Source: Chryseobacterium contaminans
Lineage (GTDB): Bacteria; Bacteroidota; Bacteroidia; Flavobacteriales; Weeksellaceae
Reading direction: 5' to 3'
Assembly (NCBI RefSeq): GCF_001684955.1
Contig: NZ_MAYF01000212.1
Coordinates: 1 to 36,174, forward strand
Length of the DNA stretch: 36,174 nt
The translations under genes were made by a program, and so were the position numbers. Positions 14,985-22,711 of this stretch are shown in pieces. The notes under the pieces were generated by a model. It saw only the letters and a program-made list of their open reading frames with translations, searched no databases and had not been told where the DNA came from. Within the stretch, counting starts at the first letter, position 1, and the number at the start of each line of letters is the position of its first letter.

Positions 14985-16397
14985 TTATTTAAAAATTTTT
15001 GTCTGACATACAAAATTGCTTTTTGAAACTCCTGTAGCTGCGATGGCTTTAAAACCACCTTCAATCTCAGTAAAATTTCTGTATCCTCTTGCCTGAAGAA
15101 TACTGGCGGCCATCATACTTCTGTACCCTCCGGCACAATGAAGATAGAAATGTTCTTCCGGCTGGATCTCATCAATCCATTCATTAATATAAGCCAAAGG
15201 TTTGCTGTAGGCATTATTTACATGTTCGGCAGCATATTCACTTTCTTTCCTTACATCAATAATCTTGGCTTCTTTACCTGAAATCTCTTTTTCAAATTGT
15301 TCTGCAGAGACACGGTTCACAGAATCCATTTCTTTTCCATTGTTCTTCCAAGCTTCAATTCCTCCTTCTAAAAACCCCAGAATATGATCGAATCCTACCC
15401 TGCTTAATCGGGTTACCGCTTCTTCTTCATCTCCCGGTTTTGTCACTAGCAAAATAGGCTGATTTACGTCTGCAACCAAAGCTCCAACCCATGGCGCAAA
15501 ATCACCATCTAATCCTATATTGACGGATTGTGGGATAAATTCTTTGGCAAATTCACCATTGTTTCTCACATCCAAAATTAAGGCTCCGGAAGCTTCTGCT
15601 ATTTCTTCAAACTGTTCAGGTTTAAGAGCATGTAATCCTTTTGACAAGACTTCATCAAAGCTATGATATCCTTTTTTATTCATCATTACATTCATTCCAA
15701 AATATGCCGGTGGTGGTAAAAGTCCATCTGTTACTGCTTTAATAAAGCTTTCCTTATCGCTCTGATTAAGCGCATAATTTGTTTCTTTTTGGTTCCCTAA
15801 TGTATCAACCGTTTCTTTCTGCATATTTTTACCACATGCTGAACCTGCGCCATGAGCGGGATATACCACAATATCATCATTTAAAGGTAATATTTTTTGG
15901 TATAAACTGTCATATAACAACCCTGCTAGATCTTCCTGCTTCATATCCGTAGCTTTTTGGGCAAGATCAGGACGGCCTACATCTCCAAGAAATAGAGTAT
16001 CTCCACTGAAAAGAGCCTTTTCATTTCCCTCTTCATCAATCAACAGATAACAACTGCTTTCCAAGGTATGTCCTGGAGTATGAAGGACTTTTATTTTGAT
16101 ATCTCCAATCTCAAATATCTGGTTGTCTTCTGCAATGATAGCCTTAAATTCAGGATTTGCAGTGGGACCGTACACGATTGGAGCATCCGTTTTTTTGCTT
16201 AAATCAAGATGTCCGCTCACAAAATCTGCGTGAAAATGGGTTTCAAAAATAAATTTTAGCCGTACACCATCCTTTTTTAATCTTTCCACATAAGGTTGGG
16301 TTTCTCTTAAAGGATCAATAATAGCTGCTTCTCCGCCTGATGTAATATAATAAGCGCCCTGAGCCAAACATCCTGTATAAATCTGTTCTATTTTCAT
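14985..16397 (-). CDS. CstB-like persulfide dioxygenase fused to two rhodanese domains
   Basis: It likely oxidises low-molecular-weight persulfides to sulfite or thiosulfate in the cytoplasm. 470 residues. The N-terminal metallo-beta-lactamase domain has mononuclear-iron dioxygenase ligands His54, His56 (THFHADFVSGH), His110 (HTPGHT) and Asp133 (SGDTLF). A first rhodanese domain (~265-355) has no catalytic cysteine (LLVTKPGDEEE in its loop). The second (~365-455) has Cys421 in HCAGGYRS. This order (dioxygenase, dead rhodanese, live rhodanese) is that of Staphylococcus aureus CstB. The frame stays open upstream to 16541, but homologues begin MKIEQIYTGC, so ATG 16397 is chosen; ATG 16406 is possible. 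First gene of the operon with the split YeeE transporter. Confidence 0.9.
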   Translation of the reverse strand: MKIEQIYTGCLAQGAYYITSGGEAAIIDPLRETQPYVERLKKDGVRLKFIFETHFHADFVSGHLDLSKKTDAPIVYGPTANPEFKAIIAEDNQIFEIGDIKIKVLHTPGHTLESSCYLLIDEEGNEKALFSGDTLFLGDVGRPDLAQKATDMKQEDLAGLLYDSLYQKILPLNDDIVVYPAHGAGSACGKNMQKETVDTLGNQKETNYALNQSDKESFIKAVTDGLLPPPAYFGMNVMMNKKGYHSFDEVLSKGLHALKPEQFEEIAEASGALILDVRNNGEFAKEFIPQSVNIGLDGDFAPWVGALVADVNQPILLVTKPGDEEEAVTRLSRVGFDHILGFLEGGIEAWKNNGKEMDSVNRVSAEQFEKEISGKEAKIIDVRKESEYAAEHVNNAYSKPLAYINEWIDEIQPEEHFYLHCAGGYRSMMAASILQARGYRNFTEIEGGFKAIAATGVSKSNFVCQTKIFK

Positions 16398-16427
16398 TGT
16401 ATTCATTTTTGATTTTGTTGTCTTGTA

Positions 16428-16471
16428 CAAAGTTCCTTCTTTCTGTGTTCTCCTACAGTTACTTTTGTTAC
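16428..16471 (-). promoter_or_regulatory. Promoter and Crp/Fnr-type operator of the cstB-like operon
   Basis: Toward the gene: GTAAC-AAAA-GTAAC (complement of 16458-16471), 16 intervening bp after TGTAGG, then GAACTTTG (ends 16428) as the likely -7 element. The 5-4-5 layout equals Fnr/Crp sites; four of five half-site positions are dyad-symmetric. The identical motif occurs upstream of tauE, with the centre 36.5 bp from the last G of the -7 box in both. Confidence 0.6.
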
Positions 16472-16502
16472 ATAGCAGAATTTTGAAACCAATTTTTTTT
16501 TT

Positions 16503-16712
16503 AACCACAAATCGAAGATTCGACGAAGTCAAAAGGCACAAAAGTTTTTTTATAACACTTTAGTTCCCTTAAGAGAGTTTAGAAATTACTGCATAAGAAG
16601 TACATTAAAGATGAAAATCAAAGATTTTCATAAAGCTTAAGTGCTCTTTCAGCAGTATGAATCATAACTTATATTTACTTAAGTGTTATAAAGGTTTTGT
16701 GACTTTTGTGGT
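16503..16712. repeat. Palindromic repeat R5, copy I
   Basis: About 210 bp with inverted ends: AACCACAAA to GGCACAAAAG on the left, CTTTTGTGGTT-type on the right. It also has inverted inner segments (ATAACACTT versus AAGTGTTAT) and a central hairpin GAAAATC-AAA-GATTTTC. The left end carries a 24-bp insertion (16510-16533) that is also found in repeat R6 copy 2. No ORF of its own. Confidence 0.8.
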
Positions 16713-16745
16713 TCAATTTTGTTATACCATATTTGTTATAGAAAT

Positions 16746-16852
16746 AGATGAAAATCATAGATCTCGTAAAGCTTAAGTGCTCTTTTCAAAAGTATGAATC
16801 ATAACTTCTATTTTACTTAAGTGTTATGAAGCTTTTGTGCCTTTTGTGGTTC
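16746..16852. repeat. Palindromic repeat R5, copy II (right half only)
   Basis: Repeats the right half of copy I almost base for base (AAAGCTTAAGTGCTCTTTTC through ACTTAAGTGTTATGAAG and CCTTTTGTGGTTCAA). It lies in tandem between copy I and the 3' end of tauE. Copies I and II fill the 16542-16874 gap. Confidence 0.75.
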
Positions 16853-16874
16853 AATTATATTATAGCATACTGGT

Positions 16875-17669
16875 TTATAAAAATATTTCCCGGGTGATGA
16901 TATAAATTCCCATGACCAGAATAAACCACCCGAATGCCGGTTTCAGTTTTTTACCATCAATCTTTTTAGAGATTTGTGAACCTATGATAATTCCAATGAT
17001 GGCAATCGCTGCAATGGAGGTCAGTAATTTCCATTCTATTTTTACAGTATTGATGGATGAAAAGAACCCAATCAGGGAGTTTAGAGAAATAATAACGAGT
17101 GAAGTTCCTATCGCCGTTTTCACCGGAACTTTTAAAAGGTTAACCAATGCAGGGATAATCATAAAACCTCCGCCAGCGCCTACCAAGCCTGTTAAAACAC
17201 CTACTATGATTCCTTCTCCAGCCGCCAATAAAGCTTTATTTCTATTAAAATCACTTCCATCCGCATCCCCGGTAGCCGGACGTTTAATCATTTTATAGGA
17301 AGCAAGAATCATCAACGTTGCAAAAATCAACAACAGAAAAATATTTTTGGTTACTGTAAAACCTTTTACAATGAGTAGTTCTTCCGGAATGAGAGGCAGC
17401 AGATACATTCTGGTTAAAAAGATTGAAATAATGGAGGGCAATCCAAAAATCAGGACCATTTTAAAATCAACCAAACCTTTTTTGAAATAGGAAACAGAAC
17501 CCACCGCACTGCTCACTCCTACAATAAAAAGAGAGTATTCTGTAGCTAATAAAGTATCAATTCCAAAAAGATAGACCAATACGGGAACAGTGAGAATACT
17601 TCCACCACCGCCAATTAACCCTAAAGAAACACCAATTAAAACCGCTGCTGCATATCCTATAATTTCCAT
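16875..17669 (-). CDS. TauE/SafE family sulfite (organosulfur) exporter
   Basis: 264 residues, about eight membrane helices in two halves with the family's Gly-rich repeats: GVSLGLIGGGGSILTVPVLV near the N-terminus and GVLTGLVGAGGGFMIIPALV in the middle. TauE/SafE proteins export sulfite, sulfonates or related anions through the inner membrane. In the S. aureus cst operon a TauE is paired with CstB, which matches the neighbourhood here: export of sulfite formed by the persulfide dioxygenase. It is transcribed from its own promoter carrying the same operator as the cstB-like gene, and is bracketed by direct copies of operator plus R5 repeat. Start ATG at 17669. Confidence 0.9.
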   Translation of the reverse strand: MEIIGYAAAVLIGVSLGLIGGGGSILTVPVLVYLFGIDTLLATEYSLFIVGVSSAVGSVSYFKKGLVDFKMVLIFGLPSIISIFLTRMYLLPLIPEELLIVKGFTVTKNIFLLLIFATLMILASYKMIKRPATGDADGSDFNRNKALLAAGEGIIVGVLTGLVGAGGGFMIIPALVNLLKVPVKTAIGTSLVIISLNSLIGFFSSINTVKIEWKLLTSIAAIAIIGIIIGSQISKKIDGKKLKPAFGWFILVMGIYIITREIFL

Positions 17670-17688
17670 TTGTTCAACTATTATGATG

Positions 17689-17732
17689 CAAAATTGGAGT
17701 TATTTGAGGAAAGCTACAGTTACTTTTGTTAC
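17689..17732 (-). promoter_or_regulatory. Promoter and Crp/Fnr-type operator of tauE
   Basis: Toward the gene: GTAAC-AAAA-GTAAC (complement of 17719-17732), then 30 bp ending in CAATTTTG (last G at 17689), close to TAnnTTTG. The operator centre lies 36.5 bp upstream of that G, about -42 if the start site is 6 nt downstream, as for class II activation. Same spacing as at 16428-16471, although most of the intervening bases differ. Confidence 0.62.
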
Positions 17733-17767
17733 ATAACAGAATTTTGAAACCTATATCTATTTTTTTT

Positions 17768-17962
17768 AAACCGCAAAAGTCACAAAAGCTTATTTTTTAA
17801 AAACACTTGAGTTCACTTAAGAGAGTTTAGAAACTGCTGCATAATAAGTTCACTAAAGGTGAGAATCTATAATTTTTCATAAAGCTTAAGTGCTCTTTTC
17901 AGCAGTATGAATCATAACTTATATTTACTTAAGTGTTATGAACTTTTGTGACTTTTGTGGTT
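17768..17962. repeat. Palindromic repeat R5, copy III
   Basis: Begins AACCGCAAAAGTCACAAAAG and ends ACTTTTGTGACTTTTGTGG. It aligns along its whole length with copy I but lacks the 24-bp insertion. The ~40 bp on its left (operator region 17713-17750) also match the region left of copy I. The gap 17670-18072 holds this copy, the tauE promoter and R2 copy 2. Confidence 0.8.
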
Positions 17963-17964
17963 TG

Positions 17965-18020
17965 GATGACCACCCCGTCAAAAATTCTTTGAATTTTCGC
18001 CACCCCTCCAGCGGAGGGGA
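17965..18020 (+). repeat. Interspersed double-hairpin repeat R2, copy 2
   Basis: Begins GATGACCACCCCGTC. The AT-rich hairpin has arms AAAATTC/GAATTTT around TTT, followed by a GC-rich hairpin CCCCTCC-AGC-GGAGGGG. It lies 52 bp after the Crp/Fnr stop codon and abuts R5 copy III. Confidence 0.8.
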
Positions 18021-18072
18021 ATATGAGCGTTTATTATTAACTAACAGTGAGAAAGGAGAAGAGAAATTGTAA

Positions 18073-18708
18073 CTAGTTGGTAGATTTCAAAAGGGTGATT
18101 TTGTTTCTACCCAGTTTTAGTCTTCCGTCTTCTTCTAGCTGTTTGAGAAGTCTTGATACTACTACACGAGCTGTTCCCAATTCGTTGGCAAGCTGTTCAT
18201 GAGTTGTATTGATGGTATCTGAGTGAGTAAGTTCAGATTTTTTATGAAGCAAATTCAGGAGTCTTTCGTCTACCTTTTTGAAGGCAATGGCATTGATGAT
18301 ATCGAGTAATTCCTCAAAACGTTTGTGATAAAGTCTGAAAATATAATCCAGCCACTCCGGATGTTCTTTGATAAATAAGGAAACTTTATCTATAGGCAGA
18401 AAAAGAATTTCAGCATCTTCTTCTATTTCTGCTTTTACAATACTTTTTTCATGGTGCATTCCGCCCAGAAAAGACATGATGCAGCTCTCGCCTGCTTTAA
18501 TATAATACAGCAGGATCTCGCGCCCATCTTCTTCTGTCCGGATTACCTTCATCATCCCTTTCATAACGATAGGAATGGAACGAATAGATGCATTTTCATT
18601 TAAAATAATATCTCCTTCATGATAGTTTTTGGTGATTCCGTACTGATAGAGTTTTTCAACCAGATCTGGTGAAGAGCAAAATTCTGAAGAAAGTATGGTA
18701 TCCTGCAT
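18073..18708 (-). CDS. Crp/Fnr family regulator, probable controller of the sulfur genes
   Basis: 211 residues: an N-terminal cNMP-binding-type barrel (~15-120; VMKGMMKVIRTEEDGREILL), a dimer helix, and a C-terminal winged helix with HTH around 168-192 (HEQLANELGTARVVVSRLLK). Two cysteines are present: Cys11 in EFCSSPD, and another in AGESCIMSFLGG near residue 75. This leaves thiol or persulfide sensing open, but nothing proves it. It lies next to tauE and the cstB-like operon, whose promoters share a 5-4-5 operator fitting this protein class, so it is the natural candidate activator. It follows the GH20 gene by 18 bp on the same strand and may be read from that transcript. Confidence 0.88.
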   Translation of the reverse strand: MQDTILSSEFCSSPDLVEKLYQYGITKNYHEGDIILNENASIRSIPIVMKGMMKVIRTEEDGREILLYYIKAGESCIMSFLGGMHHEKSIVKAEIEEDAEILFLPIDKVSLFIKEHPEWLDYIFRLYHKRFEELLDIINAIAFKKVDERLLNLLHKKSELTHSDTINTTHEQLANELGTARVVVSRLLKQLEEDGRLKLGRNKITLLKSTN

Positions 18709-18726
18709 GGCAAAAAATTGAATAGG

Positions 18727-20991
18727 CTAATTTACGCCAATTTCATCAACAAACAGCCATGCTTTTGAATCAGCACCAGGATTTCCTGATGGGATAATTC
18801 CTGCATTTTCAATCATAATCTTCAGATATCTTGCATTCTGCTTACCTAACTTCAATTGTATTTTTCCTTTAGCATTTTGAATATCCTCTTTTCCTATTTC
18901 TTTGATGATTTTAAAATTTTTATTATCATCAGAAACATAAATTTTTGCAGATTTTGCAAGATGAATCCAGCTGCCTTTATTTTCCAGCGTATTAAAATAG
19001 ATTTCTGAAAAATCGGTTTTCTGACCAAAGTCTATCGTTGCCACGACGTCTTTCCCCTGAAAGCCCAACCATGTTTTACCCAGTTTCTTTACATTTCCAA
19101 TAATACCATCTACCAATGTAAATGCACCGCCGAATGAATAATTTTCACTTGGCTGCTGCTCTAACGTAATCTTTTTTCCCGTTGATTTTGATACGATAAA
19201 ATCTTGTGATGAAACAGCACTTTTCAGCTGCCCACCTTCAAAATAAGCGGATTTAACTGTTAAAGAATTTGGAATGGAAACAGGAGCCTGATAATTCTTG
19301 GAATTTATTGTTGGAACCGTTCCGTCCAAAGTATATCTGATTCCGTTTGGATTTTGTGAAGTAGAAAGTTCGTAAGCTATCCCATTATTTGAAGGGATTA
19401 CTTTTCCTGAAATGTTGTAAATACTTTTTGCGTAGTTCACATTCATTTTATCCAGTATTTTGAAATGGCTGATCACTCTGTTTTCAAAATCTTTATAATT
19501 TTTAGGATCTGAAGTTCCCCATCCAACTTCTGAAAGTGCCATCAGTCTTGGAAAAATCATATACTCTACCTGTTTGAAATCCAGAATATATTCAGTCCAT
19601 AAATTAGCCTGAACGCCCAGAATATATTGAGCCTGATCAGCATTTAATTCTTCAGGAATAGGATTATAGGAATATACTTTATCTAAAGGAGTAAATCCAC
19701 CAAAAGCGTTAGGTTCAGATTGTGGATCTCCCTGATAATGGTCAAAATAGCAATAAGATCCTGGTGTCATTACAGCAAAATGTTTCGCTTTTGCAGCTTC
19801 AATACCACCGTTTACTCCTGTCCAGCTCATTACAGCGGCATTAGGAGCCAATCCTCCTTCAAGGATTTCATCCCAACCAATGATTTTTCGTCCTTTACTG
19901 TTGATATATTTTTCAATTCTCTGAATGAAATAGCTTTGCAGCCCATGTTCATCCTTCAGATTATTCTTTTTGATTAATGCCTGGCAATGCGCACATTCTT
20001 TCCATCTTGTTTTAGGACATTCATCCCCGCCGATATGAATATACTGAGATGGAAACAACTTCATCACCTCATCCAAAACATTCTCCAGAAATGTAAAAGT
20101 TTCATCTTTAGGACAGAAGACATCATCAAAAACACCCCATTTGGTAGCCGATTCAAAAGGTCCTTTGGTGCAGGCCAATTCAGGATAAGCAGATAATGCT
20201 GCAAGGGCGTGACCAGGCATTTCAATTTCCGGAACCACTGTTATATGTCTTTCCGTAGCGTATTTCACTACTTCTTTTATCTGCTCCTGAGTATAAAAAT
20301 AAGGTCCATAAGGTTTCCCATCGAAGGTATTGTCCACATAAGCTCCAATCATTGATTCTTTACGTTTGGAGCCAATCTGCGTAAGCTTTGGATATTTTTT
20401 AATTTCAATTCTCCATCCCTGATCATCGGTTAAATGCCAGTGAAAAGTATTCAGCTTGTACATCGCAAGATAATCAATATATTGTTTCACCTCATCTACC
20501 GTGAAAAAATGACGGCAGACATCAAGATGCATTCCGCGCCATGCAAATTTAGGATGATCCTCGATCTTCATTGCAGGAATTTTTCCAACTGGTTTATATT
20601 GTTTAAGAATCTGAATGAGTGTTTGAAGAGCCCAAAAGCGCCCCTGATCAGTATAAGCTTTAATCGTAATATTTCTTGATGAAATCTCAATAGTATAGTT
20701 TTCCTGCTCCTGTTCTTTGCTTAAAGGTACAATAGATGGTGGAAACAATGCCTGTACCAGATGCAATTCTTCTTTTGCACCATAGGTAAGCGTGAAAAAT
20801 TCTCCTAAGTATCTTTTATAATATTCTCTTTCCGGTTTGGATAGATTTTTATCTAAAATAAACTTCTCAGGGATGATAAATTCTCCTTTTAAAAATTCAA
20901 CTTTCTGAGGATAAGGAATTACATTCAATTTATTTTGAGCAAACATAAAGCTTGAAAGCAACACAAAAAATACTAAAAAGGTTCGTACCAT
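18727..20991 (-). CDS. Exported beta-N-acetylhexosaminidase, glycoside hydrolase family 20
   Basis: It releases terminal beta-GlcNAc or GalNAc from glycans or chitooligosaccharides. 754 residues. Signal peptide to about residue 19 (VRTFLVFFVLLSSFMFAQ), GH20b domain (~20-145), and TIM barrel (~148-495) with the catalytic pair Asp323-Glu324 in HIGGDECPKTRW. Other barrel landmarks are WRGMHLDVCRHFF and FHWHLTDDQGWRIEIK. A chitobiase-type C-terminal beta domain (IRYTLDGTVPT) and a discoidin/F5-8C-like carbohydrate-binding domain (~620-754, ending AWLFVDEIGVN) follow. It has no T9SS tail, so it is probably periplasmic or outer-membrane associated. It is divergent from the DUF4197 gene across 288 bp. 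Start ATG at 20991. Confidence 0.94.
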   Translation of the reverse strand: MVRTFLVFFVLLSSFMFAQNKLNVIPYPQKVEFLKGEFIIPEKFILDKNLSKPEREYYKRYLGEFFTLTYGAKEELHLVQALFPPSIVPLSKEQEQENYTIEISSRNITIKAYTDQGRFWALQTLIQILKQYKPVGKIPAMKIEDHPKFAWRGMHLDVCRHFFTVDEVKQYIDYLAMYKLNTFHWHLTDDQGWRIEIKKYPKLTQIGSKRKESMIGAYVDNTFDGKPYGPYFYTQEQIKEVVKYATERHITVVPEIEMPGHALAALSAYPELACTKGPFESATKWGVFDDVFCPKDETFTFLENVLDEVMKLFPSQYIHIGGDECPKTRWKECAHCQALIKKNNLKDEHGLQSYFIQRIEKYINSKGRKIIGWDEILEGGLAPNAAVMSWTGVNGGIEAAKAKHFAVMTPGSYCYFDHYQGDPQSEPNAFGGFTPLDKVYSYNPIPEELNADQAQYILGVQANLWTEYILDFKQVEYMIFPRLMALSEVGWGTSDPKNYKDFENRVISHFKILDKMNVNYAKSIYNISGKVIPSNNGIAYELSTSQNPNGIRYTLDGTVPTINSKNYQAPVSIPNSLTVKSAYFEGGQLKSAVSSQDFIVSKSTGKKITLEQQPSENYSFGGAFTLVDGIIGNVKKLGKTWLGFQGKDVVATIDFGQKTDFSEIYFNTLENKGSWIHLAKSAKIYVSDDNKNFKIIKEIGKEDIQNAKGKIQLKLGKQNARYLKIMIENAGIIPSGNPGADSKAWLFVDEIGVN

Positions 20992-21258
20992 TGGGTAGGG
21001 TTAAAGTTTTAGCTAATATACTTATTTTTCAAAACTTTGAAATGGTTCAGATTTTATATTTTACCCATAAAAATTTGCAGTAAAAAATACAATTGCTTTT
21101 CTGGGAGATCGTGAATAACTCAATTCATGAACAAGTTTTTTTAACTTTAAAATAAATTATAAATCAAAGATCTATATCAGCGATACTCTGTTTTTTCAAT
21201 TCAGAAAAAATTATGGTTTATTTTTTGATACTTTACGTCACTTAAAAGATTAAACATC

Positions 21259-21266
21259 TAAATTTG
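21259..21266 (+). promoter_or_regulatory. -7 promoter element of the DUF4197 gene
   Basis: TAAATTTG matches TAnnTTTG, with 13 bp between it and the ATG at 21280. No convincing -33 TTG at 17-23 bp. Confidence 0.5.
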
Positions 21267-21279
21267 TAAAAAAAATACA

Positions 21280-22119
21280 ATGAGAAAAAGCATTTTTATA
21301 GCAGCCGGATTATTCCTTTCCATTTCTACACAGGCACAACTTCTTGATATTTTAAAATCAACAGTTAAAGACAAAACAGGAATTGATTTAAACAATCCAC
21401 AGGCCACCAAAGGTTCTACTACTGCTACAACGACAAATACGAAGACTACAACAACAGTTCCCACCTCTACTTCAACCACAACATCTCCTCTTAACGTTGG
21501 AAATCTTACTTCCACTCAGATTTCTTCCGGATTAAAGGAAGCTTTAAGCATCGGAGTAACGGATGGAGTGAAAAAACTTGCATTAACAGACGGCTTTTTG
21601 AAAAATGAAGCCGTAAAAATCTTAATGCCTGAAAAATTAAGAAAAGTTGATATGACACTTCGTTCTGTAGGATTAGGAAGCCTTGCTGATGAAGGCGTAA
21701 AATTATTGAACAGAGCGGCAGAAGATGCTGTAACGGAAGCTGCACCTATTTTCACCAATGCGATCACTTCTATGACGATCACAGATGCTAAAAATATTCT
21801 GTTGGGAAGTAATAATGCAGCAACAAGCTATTTACAGAGCAAAACCCAGTCTCAGCTCTTCACAGCTTTCCAGCCTAAAGTAAAGGCTTCTTTAGGAAAA
21901 GTAGGTGCTGATGCGGTTTGGAAAAATCTGATTTCAAAATATAATACATTTACAGGACAGTCTGTAACCACAGATCTTAATGAATATGTGACTACAGAAA
22001 CCATTAACGGTGTATTCAAAATGGTAGCTGATAAGGAAAGTGGAATCAGAAATACACCGGCAATGAGAACCACAAGCATATTACAGAAGGTTTTCGGAGC
22101 ACAGGATGCTAATAGATAA
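21280..22119 (+). CDS. DUF4197 domain protein, exported, with Thr-rich linker
   Basis: 279 residues. Signal peptide MRKSIFIAAGLFLSISTQAQ, a short leading helix (LLDILKSTVKDKTGIDL), then a low-complexity segment at about 45-70 made almost only of Thr, Ser and Lys. The rest is the DUF4197 domain: QISSGLKEALSIGVTDGVKK near its start and DAKNILLGSNNAATSYLQSK in the middle. Proteins of this family are envelope proteins of unknown function. Typical members are ~220-240 residues; the Thr-rich linker accounts for the extra length. Single-gene unit with its own promoter and terminator. Confidence 0.85.
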   Translation: MRKSIFIAAGLFLSISTQAQLLDILKSTVKDKTGIDLNNPQATKGSTTATTTNTKTTTTVPTSTSTTTSPLNVGNLTSTQISSGLKEALSIGVTDGVKKLALTDGFLKNEAVKILMPEKLRKVDMTLRSVGLGSLADEGVKLLNRAAEDAVTEAAPIFTNAITSMTITDAKNILLGSNNAATSYLQSKTQSQLFTAFQPKVKASLGKVGADAVWKNLISKYNTFTGQSVTTDLNEYVTTETINGVFKMVADKESGIRNTPAMRTTSILQKVFGAQDANR

Positions 22120-22137
22120 ATTAAAACTTAAATAGAA

Positions 22138-22173
22138 TAAAAAGGCTGTTTCACACGTGAAGCAACCTTTTTT
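22138..22173 (+). terminator. Terminator after the DUF4197 gene
   Basis: AAAAAGG-CTG-TTTCA pairs with TGAA-GCAA-CCTTTTTT (two mismatches) around CACG, followed by T residues. 18 bp past the stop codon. Confidence 0.8.
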
Positions 22174-22189
22174 ATTTATACCTTAATTT

Positions 22190-22387
22190 CTTTTGTCTTG
22201 AAACAAAAGAAACAAAAATTCAAGACTTGGATTCCTTTGCTAAAAATAAATTCTGTTCTCTAAAAATTTTAAACTCGTGCGGTAGCTATATAATTATATT
22301 ATCAGAGTTTTTCCCGCACTCAGACAGAAAAATTTTCTTAACGTTCACAGAAATTATTTTTTTAACGCTCCGGACTCCTATGTCATT
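22190..22387. repeat. Interspersed repeat R6, copy 1
   Basis: Starts CTTTTGTCTTGAAACAAAAG and continues ATTCAAGACTTGGA, CTAAAAATAAA, AAACTCG, CAGACAG, TTTTCTTAACG and AACGCTCC...CTCCTA. The same ordered words occur at 32827. Internal pairing GTGCGG (22277) with CCGCAC (22314). The 70-codon ORF at 22227 inside it is not considered a gene. Confidence 0.65.
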
Positions 22388-22535
22388 TCAATCAATCAGC
22401 TTCTATTTAAAAGAAGTAAAAGTATTTCTACCAGAATAGATTTCAAGTGAATGATGATTGCAACAATTCCGTTGATTGAACTATATGATATTTTGCCATG
22501 AATAAAAAAAGAATTCGTGTATTCATGGCGATTAT

Positions 22536-22621
22536 AAATCTGCGTAATCTCTAGAATCTGCGAGAAAAAAATATGGTTTTGAGAGATTCTTCATTTCGCG
22601 CGGTTTCATTCAGAATGACAG
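22536..22621. repeat. R4 words followed by an R3 half-copy
   Basis: AATCTGCGTAATC and AATCTGCGAGAAA (R4), then GAGATTCTTC...CATTCAGAATGAC (22579-22621), the right arm of R3 with a changed centre. The gap 22120-22711 otherwise holds R6 copy 1 and two terminators. Confidence 0.5.
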
Positions 22622-22675
22622 AAAAGGTCTTGATGACATTTCTATTCATTCTCTGGACGTTATAGGAATTGAAAT

Positions 22676-22702
22676 AAAAAAACCTTGCGGCGGGCAAGGT
22701 TT
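22676..22702 (-). terminator. Terminator after CoA-transferase subunit B
   Basis: On the minus strand, AAACCTTGC-CCGCC-GCAAGGTTT is followed by a T-run (complement of 22676-22680). Nine-bp perfect stem, 9 bp past the stop. Confidence 0.9.
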
Positions 22703-22711
22703 GTATTGTAT

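Noticed and set aside
16398..16541. Upstream extension of the CstB-like frame to 16541
   Set aside because: The extra 48 residues are unlike the family, run through the promoter and operator and into repeat R5; the conserved MKIEQ start is at 16397.
22227..22439. 70-codon ORF in the gap after the DUF4197 gene
   Set aside because: Lies inside repeat R6; the same region in copy 2 is not open in that frame.
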